64,000 nucleotides of DNA from an uncultured Oscillospiraceae bacterium (GCA_947627325.1 CANQVO010000007.1:48535-112534), one strand, 5' to 3'. Counted from the first letter of the stretch, positions 41,125 through 51,852 are shown. Numbers and translations: made by a program. The notes: generated by a model from the sequence alone, not told the origin.

Positions 41125-42073
41125 GGCTGCCCACCTCCTTCCCGCCGGGTTTTTTGGCGAAATACCGGCCCTTCCAGTAGGGCACGGAGAGGAACAGCGC
41201 CACCACACAGGCGGAGATGAGCTTGAGGTAGTTGCTGTTGATGTTGGCCAGGGAGATCACCGCCTGGATCACCACGTAGTAGATGATCGCCCCCAGGGAC
41301 ACCGACAACAGCTTCAGCGCGAAGTTGCGGAACACCCGGCCAAAGAGGGCCTCCCCAATGATGACGGCGGCCAGGCCGATGACGATGGCGCCCTTGCCCA
41401 TGGAGGTGTCGGCAAAGGACTGGTACTGGGACAGCAGGGCGCCGGACAGGGCCACCAGGCCGTTGGAGACCATCAACCCCAGTACCTTATTCACGTCGGT
41501 GTTGATCCCCTGGGCCCGGGCCATATTGCCGTTGGCGCCGGTGGCCCGGAGGGAGGCCCCCCGCTCGGTGCCGAAGAACCAGTACAGCACGCCGATCACC
41601 GCCAGGGTGAACAGCCCCACCACGAAGATGGGGTGGCGGTAGAAGGGCCGGTCGCCGTTGACCACCTCCCGGACAAAGCGCAGGGAGACCAGCAGTCTGT
41701 CCAGCTGGGCCCGGTCGATGATGTTGATGGCCACGTTGGCCTTCATCCCCATGATGGCCAGGTTCACCGACCACAGCCCCAGCTGGGTCAGGATGCCCGA
41801 GAGGATGGCGGGGATGCCGCATACGGTGTGGAGCAGGCCGGTGACCAGCCCCGCCAGCATCCCCACGCCCAGGGCCGCCAGCAGACACACCCAAATGTTC
41901 ACGCCCTCGGCGAAGAGCACCACAAACATCGCGCCCCCGGTGCAGAAGGAGCCGTCCACCGTCAAATCGGCGATGTCCAGTATTTTATAGGTGATGTAGA
42001 CGCCGATGGCCATGATCCCCCAAATGAGGCCCTGGGAGATCGCCCCCGGCAGCGCGCCGATGAAGTTCCCCAT
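41117..42073 (-). CDS. ABC transporter permease (TrpXYZ-like importer)
   Basis: The 318-residue protein has about eight membrane helices and the branched-chain-amino-acid/sugar permease fold (BPD_transp_2), beginning MGNFIGALPGAISQGLIWGI with the conserved YKILDIADLTVDGSF and ATGANGNMARAQGIN. ATG 42073 has an AGGAGTG ribosome site 7 bases upstream. It is separated from the receptor gene by a hairpin and an overlapping possible promoter, and overlaps the ATPase gene. Confidence 0.88.
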   Translation of the reverse strand: MGNFIGALPGAISQGLIWGIMAIGVYITYKILDIADLTVDGSFCTGGAMFVVLFAEGVNIWVCLLAALGVGMLAGLVTGLLHTVCGIPAILSGILTQLGLWSVNLAIMGMKANVAINIIDRAQLDRLLVSLRFVREVVNGDRPFYRHPIFVVGLFTLAVIGVLYWFFGTERGASLRATGANGNMARAQGINTDVNKVLGLMVSNGLVALSGALLSQYQSFADTSMGKGAIVIGLAAVIIGEALFGRVFRNFALKLLSVSLGAIIYYVVIQAVISLANINSNYLKLISACVVALFLSVPYWKGRYFAKKPGGKEVGSRA

Positions 42074-42109
42074 GTCGCACACTCCTGTTACAAGGGTATA
42101 GATATACAA

Positions 42110-42138
42110 AGTATATCATAAAAAGAGGGAAAAGGCAA
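42110..42138 (-). promoter_or_regulatory. Possible internal promoter for permease-ATPase
   Basis: On the minus strand TTGCCT (42133-42138), a 17-base spacer and TATACT (42110-42115) overlap the right arm of the preceding hairpin. It could supply the permease and ATPase independently of the receptor. Confidence 0.45.
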
Positions 42139-42158
42139 TGCCTTTTCCCTCTTTTTAT
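42118..42158 (-). terminator. Hairpin between receptor and permease genes (partial terminator)
   Basis: A ~19-bp near-perfect stem (42118-42136 with 42140-42158) with a 3-base loop and T-rich arm follows the receptor stop by 16 bases. It probably lowers transcription into the permease, keeping the receptor in excess. Confidence 0.7.
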
Positions 42159-42174
42159 GGTTTTTTCGCCGGGC

Positions 42175-43206
42175 TTACTCCGCCGCTACGGCCTCGTAGC
42201 CCTCCGGGGGGGTGATGCCCAGGGCCTCGCACATGGCGGGGTTGTACTTCTCCACGAACTCGGGAGCGTACTGGATGGGCATCTCGGACACGTCGGCCTC
42301 GCCGGTGAGGATCTGAGCGGCCATCTCGCCGGTCTTGTAGCCGATGTCGTAGTAGCTGATGGACAGGGTGGCCACGCCGCAGCCCTTGCAGATCCCCTCC
42401 TCGCCGGCGAAGACGGGCACCTTGCCGTGGCAGATGTTGTCGATGATGCCGGTGTTGGAGGCGCAGGTGTTATCGGTGGGGACGTAGAGGACGTCGCTGT
42501 TGTCCGCGGCGGTCTGGCAGACGGCGGCCACGTCGTTGGAGTCGGAGAAGGCGTACTGGGTGCAGGTGTAGCCCATCTCCTCCAGGTACTTCTGGACGTT
42601 GTCCACCTGGTACTGGCTGTTGGGCTCGTTGGAGCAGTAGAGCAGACCCACGGTGGAGGCGTCAGGATACCAGGTCTGGATCATGGCCGCCTGCTGGTCC
42701 AGGGGGGCCAGGTCGGAGGTGCCGGAGACGTTGTTGCCCAGCAGACCGTCAAAGTTCTCGATGTTGAAGGCCACGCCGTACTCGGTGACGGAGGTGCCCA
42801 GCACGGGGATGTCCGCGGTGGCGGTGGCGGCGGCCTGGAGGGCCGGGGTGGCGTTGGCCATGATCAGGTCCACGCCCTCGGCCACAAAGGCGTTGGCGAT
42901 GGTGGCGCAGGTGGCGGGGTCGTTGGCGGCGTTCTGGTAGTCAAACTCCACCTGGCCGGGCAGGAGCTCGTTGAGCGCGTCCTGGAAGCCCTGGGTGGCG
43001 GCGTCCAGCGCCTCGTGGGTGACCAGCTGGGAGATACCCACCAGGTAGGTCTCGGCGGGGGCGTCGGTGGGCTCGGCGGCGTCAGTGGGCTCGGCGGCGT
43101 CGGTGGGCTCCACGGCGTCCGGGGCGGCCTTCTTGCCGCAGGCGCCCAGGGCCAGCAGCATGACCAGCGCCAGCGCCAGACAGAGAATACGAGACATCTT
43201 CTTCAT
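42175..43206 (-). CDS. ABC transporter substrate-binding lipoprotein (PF04392, TrpX-like)
   Basis: The 343-residue receptor has a lipoprotein signal with lipobox LGAC, a spacer of repeated EPTDA units, then a PF04392 domain (VGISQLVTHEALDAATQGFQ, DLIMANATPALQAAATAT, VGLLYCSNEPNSQYQ, FAGEEGICKGCGVATLSISY). Relatives bind tryptophan, tyrosine or other small ligands; the ligand here cannot be told. ATG 43206 is chosen over a GTG at 43224 that overlaps the GAGGAGG ribosome site. Its promoter is a perfect consensus with a palindrome at the start point. Confidence 0.87.
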   Translation of the reverse strand: MKKMSRILCLALALVMLLALGACGKKAAPDAVEPTDAAEPTDAAEPTDAPAETYLVGISQLVTHEALDAATQGFQDALNELLPGQVEFDYQNAANDPATCATIANAFVAEGVDLIMANATPALQAAATATADIPVLGTSVTEYGVAFNIENFDGLLGNNVSGTSDLAPLDQQAAMIQTWYPDASTVGLLYCSNEPNSQYQVDNVQKYLEEMGYTCTQYAFSDSNDVAAVCQTAADNSDVLYVPTDNTCASNTGIIDNICHGKVPVFAGEEGICKGCGVATLSISYYDIGYKTGEMAAQILTGEADVSEMPIQYAPEFVEKYNPAMCEALGITPPEGYEAVAAE

Positions 43207-43250
43207 TCTGTATTTCCTCCTCACATGAGTTCGTGCGCTTTAGCACGTTG

Positions 43251-43268
43251 TGGCGCTAAATAGCGCCA
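43251..43268. promoter_or_regulatory. Palindromic operator at the importer promoter
   Basis: TGGCGCTA-TT-TAGCGCCA is a perfect 8-bp inverted repeat with a 2-base centre. It begins 7 bases downstream of the -10 hexamer, at the expected transcription start. A second inverted repeat, CGTGC-N6-GCACG (43232-43247), follows. The repressor is unknown. Confidence 0.55.
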
Positions 43269-43274
43269 ACCGAT

Positions 43275-43303
43275 ATTATAGTCCCCCCGCCCCCGCTTGT
43301 CAA
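43275..43303 (-). promoter_or_regulatory. ABC importer promoter (perfect consensus)
   Basis: On the minus strand TTGACA (43298-43303) and TATAAT (43275-43280) are separated by 17 bases, both perfect. Confidence 0.88.
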
Positions 43304-43344
43304 GGGGCGGGGCGGAAAAAACAGGACAGGCCGTGGCGCGGGGG

Positions 43345-44697
43345 CTACTTCCCCACGCAGAAGCGGGAGAAGATCCGCTCCACCATGTCCTCCCGGAGGT
43401 TCTGCCCGGTGAGCTCCCCCAGGGCGGCCAGGGCCTCCTCCACGTCGGTGAGCAGAAAGTCCGGGGTGACCCCGGCCAGGTGGGCGGCCCGGGCCCGCTC
43501 CACCGCCTCCAGCGCCCGGCGGGCGGCCTCCGCCTGGCGGAGGTTGGTGAGCATCCCCTCTCCCCCGCCGCCATCCCCCTGTGGGAAGCGGCGGGCGACC
43601 TCCGCGGCCAGGTCGTCCAGCCCCTGGCCGGTCTTGGCGCTGACGGCGATGGCCCCAGGGCGTGGGGGCCGCTCATAGAGGTCGGCCTTGGTGTCCAGCA
43701 AGAGGACCTGGCGGCCCTCCGCCCCGGCCTGGGCGGCCAGGGCGGCGTCCTCCTCGTCCAGCTCTGCCCCCAGGTCCCGCAGGACCAGCACCAGCTCCGC
43801 CCCCTCCATGGCCCGCCGGGACCGCTCCACCCCCAGCCGCTCCACCGGGTCGTCGGTGGCGCGCAGACCGGCGGTGTCTGTCAGCCGCAGGGTCACGCCC
43901 CCCAGGGCGCAGACCTCCTCCACCGTGTCCCGGGTGGTGCCGGGGAGGTCGGCGACGATGGCCCGGTCGTACCCCACCAGGGCGTTGAGCAGGGTGGACT
44001 TGCCCACATTGGGCCGGCCCACGATGGCGGTGGGCACCCCCTCCCGGAGGTACTTGCCCCGGTCGTAGGAGGCGATAAGGGCTTTGAGCCGCTCCCCCGC
44101 CCCGTCCAGCGCGGCGGTCACCGTCTCCGGCGTGAAGGGGGCCAGGTCCTCGTCGGGGTAGTCCAGGCTGGCGTGGAAGTGGGCCATCAGGTCCAGCAGG
44201 CCGTCGTACACCTCCCCCACCCGCCGGGACAGAGCGCCCCCCAACTGGGCGGCGGCCTGGCGGGCGGCGGCGGGGCTGGGGGCGTCGATCAGATCCGCCA
44301 CCCCCTCCGCCTCCAGCAGGTCCAGCTTGCCGTTGAGAAAGGCCCGGCGGGTGAACTCCCCCGGCCCCGCCTGCCGCGCCCCCTGGGCGAACAGGGCCTC
44401 CAGGGCCAGGGCCAGCACCGTTGGCGAGCCGTGGCAGTGGAGCTCGGCGGCGTCCTCCCCGGTGTAGCTGTGGGGGGCGCGGAAAAAGACGGCCAGGGCG
44501 TGGTCCAGCACCCGGCCCGAGGCGTCCCGCAACGTCCCCAGGGTCAGCCGCCCGGGCTCCCCGGCGCCGAAGGCCGCCCCGCTGTCCGGCGTGAAAACCC
44601 GGGCCGCCGCCTGGATACAGCCCTCCCCCGACAGGCGGATCACCCCGATGGCGGATCGCTCCCAGCCGGTGGCTACGGCAGCGATGGCCTCCCCCAT
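43345..44697 (-). CDS. mnmE: tRNA modification GTPase MnmE
   Basis: MnmE with MnmG places the 5-carboxymethylaminomethyl group on U34 of certain tRNAs. The 450-residue protein has the N-terminal tetrahydrofolate-binding domain (GRLTLGTLRD, HGSPTVLALAL), helical domain, an inserted G domain (GRPNVGKSTLLNAL, DTAGLR, DTKAD) and the C-terminal FCVGK (usual FCIGK) with the catalytic Cys. ATG 44697 has a GGGGAGGGG site; upstream codons are not conserved. The partner mnmG is not adjacent, although it often is. Confidence 0.95.
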   Translation of the reverse strand: MGEAIAAVATGWERSAIGVIRLSGEGCIQAAARVFTPDSGAAFGAGEPGRLTLGTLRDASGRVLDHALAVFFRAPHSYTGEDAAELHCHGSPTVLALALEALFAQGARQAGPGEFTRRAFLNGKLDLLEAEGVADLIDAPSPAAARQAAAQLGGALSRRVGEVYDGLLDLMAHFHASLDYPDEDLAPFTPETVTAALDGAGERLKALIASYDRGKYLREGVPTAIVGRPNVGKSTLLNALVGYDRAIVADLPGTTRDTVEEVCALGGVTLRLTDTAGLRATDDPVERLGVERSRRAMEGAELVLVLRDLGAELDEEDAALAAQAGAEGRQVLLLDTKADLYERPPRPGAIAVSAKTGQGLDDLAAEVARRFPQGDGGGGEGMLTNLRQAEAARRALEAVERARAAHLAGVTPDFLLTDVEEALAALGELTGQNLREDMVERIFSRFCVGK

Positions 44698-45048
44698 GGC
44701 GTTCCCCTCCCCTCTTGTCATTTTTGTGTAACTTTTTTTCATATTTGGGTTGACAAAGTTTTACGTCAACCGATTTTTCCCGCTTTTCCCCACCTGTCCG
44801 CCAACGGGGATGTGGAAAACTTTGTGGAAATGTGGAAAGAGGCCCGATGAGACCGGGCTTTCTGAAAAAATCCCAAAAGTTTCCAATTTCTCCACCCCGT
44901 GTCCCGGGGGTGTAAAAAATAATTATGGGTAAACCGGGCAGGCTAATCGGAATTAGCCCAAAAGGGGACAGACAGCGGGCCGCCCCGGCGGGGCGGCCCC
45001 TGAAAGCGCCGTGTGTAAAAGCCCCAAACCCCTTGCGGGGCAAGGGGT
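44698..45048. other. Intergenic region between mnmE and rnjA, with DnaA-box-like repeats
   Basis: This 351-base stretch has no supported gene. It contains three TGTGGAAA repeats at 44811-44839 that resemble DnaA boxes, an inverted repeat GTTGAC-N10-GTCAAC (about 44752-44771), a small hairpin GGCTAAT/ATTAGCC at 44941-44958, a GC-rich stem at about 44978-45000, and the rnjA terminator at its right end. No convincing promoter for mnmE was found; a weak TTGACG-N17-AAATAT is possible. Confidence 0.55.
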
Positions 45049-45049
45049 T
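45017..45049 (-). terminator. Terminator after rnjA
   Basis: A 10-bp perfect stem (45027-45036 with 45040-45049) begins at the rnjA stop codon and is followed on the minus strand by TGGGGCTTTT. It is somewhat short of a perfect U-run. Confidence 0.6.
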
Positions 45050-46707
45050 CAGACCTCCATGATGACGGGCAGGATCATGGGGTCGCGCTTGGTCTTTTTA
45101 TAGAGGAAGCTGCCCAGCTCGTCCTTGAGCTGGGTCTTGATGGCGGCCCAGTCGGTGCCGTAACGGCCCACCGCGTCCTCCACGGAATCGGACGCGGCCC
45201 GGCTCAGCTCCTCCATGAGCCCCTCCGACTCCTTGACGTAGACAAAGCCCCTGGTGAGGATGTCGGGCCCGGAGATGATCCCGCCGTCCTCGGCGGACAG
45301 GGCGCAGGCCACCACGATCATGCCGTCCTCGGCCAGGTGCTTGCGGTCCCGGAGGACCACGCTGCCCACGTCGCCCACGCCGTAGCCGTCCACGAAGACC
45401 TTGCCCGCGGGCACCGTCCCGGTGATCCGGGCGGAGCCGGGGGTGAGCTCGATGACCTTGCCGATGTCGGCGATGATGATGTTCTTGGCCTCCATGCCCA
45501 TCTCCCCGGCCAGCTTGGCGTGGGTCTTGAGCATCCGCTGTTCCCCGTGGACAGGGATGAAGAAGCGGGGCTTCACCAGGGCGTGGATGATCTTCAGCTC
45601 GTCCTGGCAGGCGTGGCCGGAGACGTGGAGGGCCCGCTCCCGCTCGTTGATGACCTCCGCGTCCTTGCGGTAGAGCTCGTTGACCACGTTGCCGATGTCG
45701 TGCTCGTTGCCGGGGATGGCGGAGGCGGAGATGATGACCCGGTCCCCGGCCTGGATGTCGATCTGCTTGTGGGTGTTGAAGGCCATACGGGTGAGGGCGG
45801 ACAGGGTCTCCCCCTGGCTGCCGGTGGTGATGACGCAGACCTTCTCCTTAGGGAGGCTCTTGATGTGGGCCAGGTCCACCAGGGTGTTGGCCGGGATCTT
45901 CATGTAGCCCAGCTCGGAGGCCACCTTGATGGCGTTTTCCATGCTCCGGCCGGTGATGGCCACCTTCCGGCCGTACTTCACCGCCACCGAGATGATCTGC
46001 TGGATGCGGTCGATGTTGGAGGCGAAGGTGGTGATGACGATGCGCTGGTCGCAGCCCCGGAACAGCGCGTCAAAGCTGGCGCCCACGCTGCGCTCGGACT
46101 TGGTGAAGCCGGGGCGCTCCACGTTGGTGGAGTCGCACAGCAGGGCCAGCACCCCCTCCCTGCCCAGCTGGCCCAGGCGGCCCAGGTCGATCATGCCGCC
46201 GGAGATGGGGGTGGGGTCGATCTTCAGATCCCCCGTGTGGACGCACACGCCCACGGGGGTGCGGATGGCGAAGGCCACCGCGTCGGCGATGGAGTGGTTC
46301 ACGTGGATGAACTCCACGGCGAACCGCCCCGCCCGGACCACGTCCCCGGCCTCGCAGGTGATGAGTTTGGTCTTGTCCGCCAGCCGGTGCTCCTCCAGCT
46401 TCAGCCGCACCAGCCCCGCCGTCAGGCGGGTGGCGTAGATGGGGGCCTTGACGCTCCGCAGAAGATAGGGCAGGGCGCCGATGTGGTCCTCGTGGCCGTG
46501 GGTGAGGAAGATGCCCCGGATCTTGGCGGCGTTCTGGATGAGGTAGGTGAAGTCGGGGATCACCACGTCCACGCCGTACATATCCGTGTCCGGGAAGCCC
46601 ATGCCCACGTCCACGATGATGATGTCCTGGCCGAACTCGTAGACCGTCAGGTTCTTGCCGATCTCGTTGAGTCCGCCCAGGGGGATGATCTTCAATTTTT
46701 CTGCCAT
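45049..46707 (-). CDS. rnjA: Ribonuclease J
   Basis: RNase J is a metallo-beta-lactamase/beta-CASP nuclease with 5'-3' exonuclease and endonuclease activity in mRNA decay and rRNA maturation. The 552-residue protein begins MAEKLKIIPLGGLNEIGKNL, has the zinc motif HGHEDHIGA (near residue 72), HVNHS, HTGDLKID, and the beta-CASP motifs with HVSGHACQDELK and PVHGE. ATG 46707 has AGGAG 8 bases upstream. It has an unusually long structured leader and a promoter at 46895-46923, divergent from hrcA. A J1/J2 assignment is not possible from one gene. Confidence 0.94.
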   Translation of the reverse strand: MAEKLKIIPLGGLNEIGKNLTVYEFGQDIIIVDVGMGFPDTDMYGVDVVIPDFTYLIQNAAKIRGIFLTHGHEDHIGALPYLLRSVKAPIYATRLTAGLVRLKLEEHRLADKTKLITCEAGDVVRAGRFAVEFIHVNHSIADAVAFAIRTPVGVCVHTGDLKIDPTPISGGMIDLGRLGQLGREGVLALLCDSTNVERPGFTKSERSVGASFDALFRGCDQRIVITTFASNIDRIQQIISVAVKYGRKVAITGRSMENAIKVASELGYMKIPANTLVDLAHIKSLPKEKVCVITTGSQGETLSALTRMAFNTHKQIDIQAGDRVIISASAIPGNEHDIGNVVNELYRKDAEVINERERALHVSGHACQDELKIIHALVKPRFFIPVHGEQRMLKTHAKLAGEMGMEAKNIIIADIGKVIELTPGSARITGTVPAGKVFVDGYGVGDVGSVVLRDRKHLAEDGMIVVACALSAEDGGIISGPDILTRGFVYVKESEGLMEELSRAASDSVEDAVGRYGTDWAAIKTQLKDELGSFLYKKTKRDPMILPVIMEV

Positions 46708-46894
46708 ACATATACTCCTTTTTTTCCTTTTGGACACAGCAAAGCAGACCGGCACGGACTCCGATCTGTATACCGGAGCCATGCTAGAGCCCTGTGCCGC
46801 TATGCGGGTGGATGGTACGTTCCGCGTTTCCTGGAAGCGATACCTTTACTTAAAACGCCTGGGGTCCAGGCGGGAAAGCCTTATACACGAAGCT

Positions 46895-46923
46895 ATTATA
46901 GCACAAGGCGGAGGAAATGTATA
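46895..46923 (-). promoter_or_regulatory. rnjA promoter
   Basis: On the minus strand TATACA (46918-46923, four of six), a 17-base spacer and perfect TATAAT (46895-46900) lie about 190 bases before the rnjA start codon. Confidence 0.6.
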
Positions 46924-46965
46924 CCATTATTTTTTTGGTTCACATTTAATTTACAAAGAAAGCTA

Positions 46966-46994
46966 TTGACAATTCCTCTTTCTGGTGGTAGCAT
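46966..46994 (+). promoter_or_regulatory. hrcA-grpE-dnaK-dnaJ promoter
   Basis: Perfect TTGACA (46966-46971), a 17-base spacer and TAGCAT (46989-46994) end where CIRCE begins, so HrcA bound to CIRCE would block polymerase. Confidence 0.7.
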
Positions 46995-47020
46995 TAGCAC
47001 TCGGAAAGAATGAGTGCTAA
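46994..47020. promoter_or_regulatory. CIRCE element (HrcA operator)
   Basis: TTAGCACTC (46994-47002), 9-base spacer, GAGTGCTAA (47012-47020) is a perfect match to the CIRCE consensus. HrcA binds here and represses class I heat-shock genes until misfolded protein titrates GroEL. Confidence 0.97.
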
Positions 47021-47046
47021 TCTCCCAAAGAGAGGGGGTGGACGAG

Positions 47047-48102
47047 TTGGACCTGACCGAGCGGCAAAAGCGGATCCTGCGGGCGGTGGTGGAGACCTAT
47101 GTCCAGACCGCCGAGCCGGTTGGCTCCAAGTCCATCCTGGCCCACTCCGATCTAAACGTCTCCTCGGCCACCATCCGCAACGAGCTGGCCGAGCTCACCG
47201 CCCTGGGTCTGCTGGAACAGCCCCACACCTCCGCGGGCCGGGTGCCCGCCCCCAAGGGCTATCGGTTCTACGTCAACGCCCTGATGGAGGAGCACCGGCT
47301 GAGCGTGCAGGAGACGGAACGGCTCAACGAGGCCATGCACCTGAAGCTCCGGGAGCTGGACCGGGTGATGGACGAGGCCGGGCGGATCGTCTCCCGGCTC
47401 ACCCAGTACCCCGCCTTCGCCCTGTCGGCGGGCAAGCCCCGGGTGACGGTGAAGCGGTTCGACGTACTGCTGGTGGAGCGGGCGGCCTTCATCGCCGTGG
47501 TGATGACCGACAACGACCACCTCTCCAACCGCCTGTTCCGCCTGCCCCAGGAGCTGAGCCGGGAACAGCTGCAGATGCTGGCCTCCCTGCTCAACGGCTC
47601 CTTCACCGGCCTGACCCTGGAGGAGTTCACCCCCCAGCTGATCCGGGCCGCCGCCCAGGCCCTGGGGGACGAGATGGGCCTGGTGTCCATGGTGGTGTCC
47701 TTCGCCATGGAGGTGCTGGAGGAACAGCGGGGCCGGATGGTCAAGACCGCCGGGCTGGACAGCCTGCTGGCCCACCCGGAGTACCAGGACCTCTCCCGGG
47801 CCCAGCCCCTGATGCGCTACCTGGCCCAGGCGGAGAACGTGGGGGCCCTCACCGTCCCGGAGGGACAGACCACCAGCGTGCTCATCGGCCCGGAGAACGT
47901 CCACGAGGCGCTGAAGGACTCCAGCGTGGTGCTGGCCACCTATGATATGGGGGACAACACCAAAGGGGTCATCGGCGTGGTGGGCCCCACCCGGATGGAT
48001 TACGCCACCGTGCTGGCCCGGCTGGAATACGTGGCCCAGAGCCTGAGCCGCCTGTTCGAGCGCGGCCAGCTTCCCGACTCCACAGAGAAGGAGGATCCCT
48101 GA
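47047..48102 (+). CDS. hrcA: Heat-inducible transcription repressor HrcA
   Basis: HrcA represses the operon through CIRCE and needs GroEL for activity. The 351-residue protein has the winged-helix start DLTERQKRILRAVVETYV, SSATIRNELAELTALGLLEQ, and the C-terminal IGPENVHEALKDSSVV and GVIGVVGPTRMDYATV. I chose TTG 47047, six bases from a GAGGGGGTG site; a frame-matched start at 47014 lies within CIRCE and cannot be real. grpE begins 3 bases after the stop. Confidence 0.94.
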   Translation: MDLTERQKRILRAVVETYVQTAEPVGSKSILAHSDLNVSSATIRNELAELTALGLLEQPHTSAGRVPAPKGYRFYVNALMEEHRLSVQETERLNEAMHLKLRELDRVMDEAGRIVSRLTQYPAFALSAGKPRVTVKRFDVLLVERAAFIAVVMTDNDHLSNRLFRLPQELSREQLQMLASLLNGSFTGLTLEEFTPQLIRAAAQALGDEMGLVSMVVSFAMEVLEEQRGRMVKTAGLDSLLAHPEYQDLSRAQPLMRYLAQAENVGALTVPEGQTTSVLIGPENVHEALKDSSVVLATYDMGDNTKGVIGVVGPTRMDYATVLARLEYVAQSLSRLFERGQLPDSTEKEDP

Positions 48103-48105
48103 TCC

Positions 48106-48723
48106 ATGAGCGAGAAAAAGAAGAAGTCCCACGTCCACACGCCCGAGGCCCCGGAGGCCGAGACCCCAGCCACCGAAGTCCAGGACCCGGAGACCCCGGA
48201 GGTCCAGGAGACGCCGGAGACCGCGGAAACCGCCCCGGAGACTGTGGAAGCCGCCCCGGAGACCCAGGGAGGCGACCCCCTCCAGGCCCAGGTGGAGGCC
48301 CTGCGGGCCCAGGTGGCCGCCCAGGAGGAGAAATATCTCCGGCTGTGCGCGGAATATGATAACTACCGCAAGCGCACCGCCAAGGAGAAGGAGTCCACCT
48401 GGGCCGCCGCCACCGGCCAGGCCGCCAAGGCCATCCTGCCGGTGTACGACAACCTGGAGCGGGCCCTGAAGCAGGAGACCGCCGACGAGGCCTACCGCAA
48501 GGGGGTGGAGATGACCATGGCCCAGCTCAAGAAGGTGCTGGGCGAGCTGGGGCTGGAGGAGATCCCCGCCCTGGGCCAGGTCTTTGACGCCAATCTCCAC
48601 TCCGCCGTCATGCACGTAGAAGACCCCGATCTGGGAGAGAATATCGTCAAGGAGGTCTTCCAGACCGGGTTCAGAATGGGGGACGCCGTGGTGCGCTACG
48701 CCATGGTGGTGGTGGCCAACTAG
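48106..48723 (+). CDS. grpE: Nucleotide exchange factor GrpE
   Basis: GrpE releases ADP from DnaK. The 205-residue protein has a Lys-rich start, a ~45-residue low-complexity stretch of Glu/Thr/Pro repeats (ETPEVQETPETAETAPETVE), a long coiled coil (ALRAQVAAQEEKYLRLCAEY), and the C-terminal beta domain ending GFRMGDAVVRYAMVVVAN. The acidic repeat is longer than in E. coli. dnaK starts 55 bases downstream. Confidence 0.94.
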   Translation: MSEKKKKSHVHTPEAPEAETPATEVQDPETPEVQETPETAETAPETVEAAPETQGGDPLQAQVEALRAQVAAQEEKYLRLCAEYDNYRKRTAKEKESTWAAATGQAAKAILPVYDNLERALKQETADEAYRKGVEMTMAQLKKVLGELGLEEIPALGQVFDANLHSAVMHVEDPDLGENIVKEVFQTGFRMGDAVVRYAMVVVAN

Positions 48724-48778
48724 CGCCCGCCCCCGACAGACTGTTGAAACGTAATCTAAAAAATGGAGGTATCTCACA

Positions 48779-50626
<1,848 letters not shown>

Positions 50627-50706
50627 AAACCATCGACAGACCCCACGGGAAAGGGCGGGCCGCCCACGCGCCCGCCCCCTTTCCCTGTCTTGTGAGGTGA
50701 GCGAAC

Positions 50707-51852
50707 TTGCCCGAGCAAAAACGTGATTACTATGAGGTCCTGGGCGTGTCCAAGGGCGCCAGCGACGAGGAGATCAAAAAGGCCTACCGCAAAAAGGCCA
50801 AGGAGTTCCACCCCGACCTCCACCCCGGCGACCAGCAGGCCGAGGCCAAGTTCAAGGAGGTCAACGAGGCCTACGAGGTGCTCTCCGACGCGGACAAGAA
50901 GGCCCGCTACGACCAGTTCGGCCACGCCGGGGTGGACCCCAACTTCAACCCCGGCGGCGGCTTTGGCGGCGGCTTTGAGGACATTGACCTGGGGGACCTG
51001 TTCGGCTCCTTCTTCGGCGGGGGCTTTGGGGGCTTTGGCGGCGGCGGCCAGCGCCGGGCCAACGCCCCCCAGCAGGGGGAGTCCCTGCGGGTGCGGCTGA
51101 CCCTCTCCTTTGAGGAGGCCGCCTTCGGCTGTGAAAAGGAGATCAGCGTCACCCGCAACGAGCCCTGCGAGACCTGCTCCGGCACCGGCGCGGCCCCGGG
51201 CACCACCGCCGAGACCTGCTCCAAGTGCCACGGGGCGGGGGTGATCCGCATCCAGCGGGGCGGCGGGAGCTTCGCCTTCTCCACCACCGCCCCCTGCGAC
51301 GTCTGCCACGGCACGGGCAAGGTCATCCACAGCCCCTGCCGCGCCTGCAACGGCGCGGGCTCTGTCCGCAGGCAGAAGCGCATCCACGTCACCATCCCCG
51401 CCGGCATCGACGACGGCCAGGCCGTCTCCCTGCGGGGCCAGGGCAACGCGGGGAAGAACGGCGGCCCCGCGGGGGATCTGATCGTCCTGGTCGCGGTGCG
51501 GCCCCACCCCAAGTTCCAGCGGGACGGCTCCACCGTCTACATGGTCCAGGAGGTCTCCTTCCCCCAGGCCGCCCTGGGCGCGGAGCTGGAGATCGACACC
51601 CTGGACGGCAAGGTGAAGTGGACCCTCCCCGCCGGGACGCAGACGGGCACCACCTTCCGGCTGAAGGACCGGGGCATCCCCCAGCTCCGGGGCCGGGGCC
51701 GGGGCGATCAGCTGGTCACCGTCCAGATCGCCACCCCCCAGCGCCTCACCCCGGAACAGCGGGAGGCCCTGGAGAACTACGCCGCCGCCATGGGCGACAG
51801 CGCCGGCCGGGACGGCAAAGGATTTTTTGACAAACGCAAGAAAAAAAAGTAA
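50707..51852 (+). CDS. dnaJ: Chaperone DnaJ
   Basis: DnaJ delivers clients to DnaK. The 381-residue protein has the J domain with HPD near residue 36, a Gly/Phe-rich region, four zinc-finger repeats ([32 protein letters not shown]) and the C-terminal substrate domain. The TTG start at 50707 follows GAGGTGAG and keeps the conserved start [14 protein letters not shown]. It closes the heat-shock operon and is followed by a terminator. Confidence 0.97.
   Translation: MPEQKRDYYEVLGVSKGASDEEIKKAYRKKAKEFHPDLHPGDQQAEAKFKEVNEAYEVLSDADKKARYDQFGHAGVDPNFNPGGGFGGGFEDIDLGDLFGSFFGGGFGGFGGGGQRRANAPQQGESLRVRLTLSFEEAAFGCEKEISVTRNEPCETCSGTGAAPGTTAETCSKCHGAGVIRIQRGGGSFAFSTTAPCDVCHGTGKVIHSPCRACNGAGSVRRQKRIHVTIPAGIDDGQAVSLRGQGNAGKNGGPAGDLIVLVAVRPHPKFQRDGSTVYMVQEVSFPQAALGAELEIDTLDGKVKWTLPAGTQTGTTFRLKDRGIPQLRGRGRGDQLVTVQIATPQRLTPEQREALENYAAAMGDSAGRDGKGFFDKRKKKK

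Larger units (their letters stand above)
46708..47046. other. Divergent rnjA/hrcA control region (no gene)
   Basis: This 339-base stretch holds the rnjA promoter and its ~185-base leader on the minus strand, and the hrcA promoter and CIRCE on the plus strand. The leader contains a hairpin CGCCTGG-ACC-CCAGGCG followed by TTTTAA (about 46850-46872) and a second stem CTCCG/CGGAG nearer the gene. No supported reading frame was seen. Confidence 0.65.

Noticed and set aside
43070..43120. Short tandem DNA repeat near the receptor signal peptide
   Set aside because: It encodes the EPTDA spacer repeats of the lipoprotein tether; a normal low-complexity linker.
43207..43250. T-box or tryptophan-responsive leader before the TrpX-like receptor
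   Set aside because: The leader is only about 60 bases and contains no T-box sequence.
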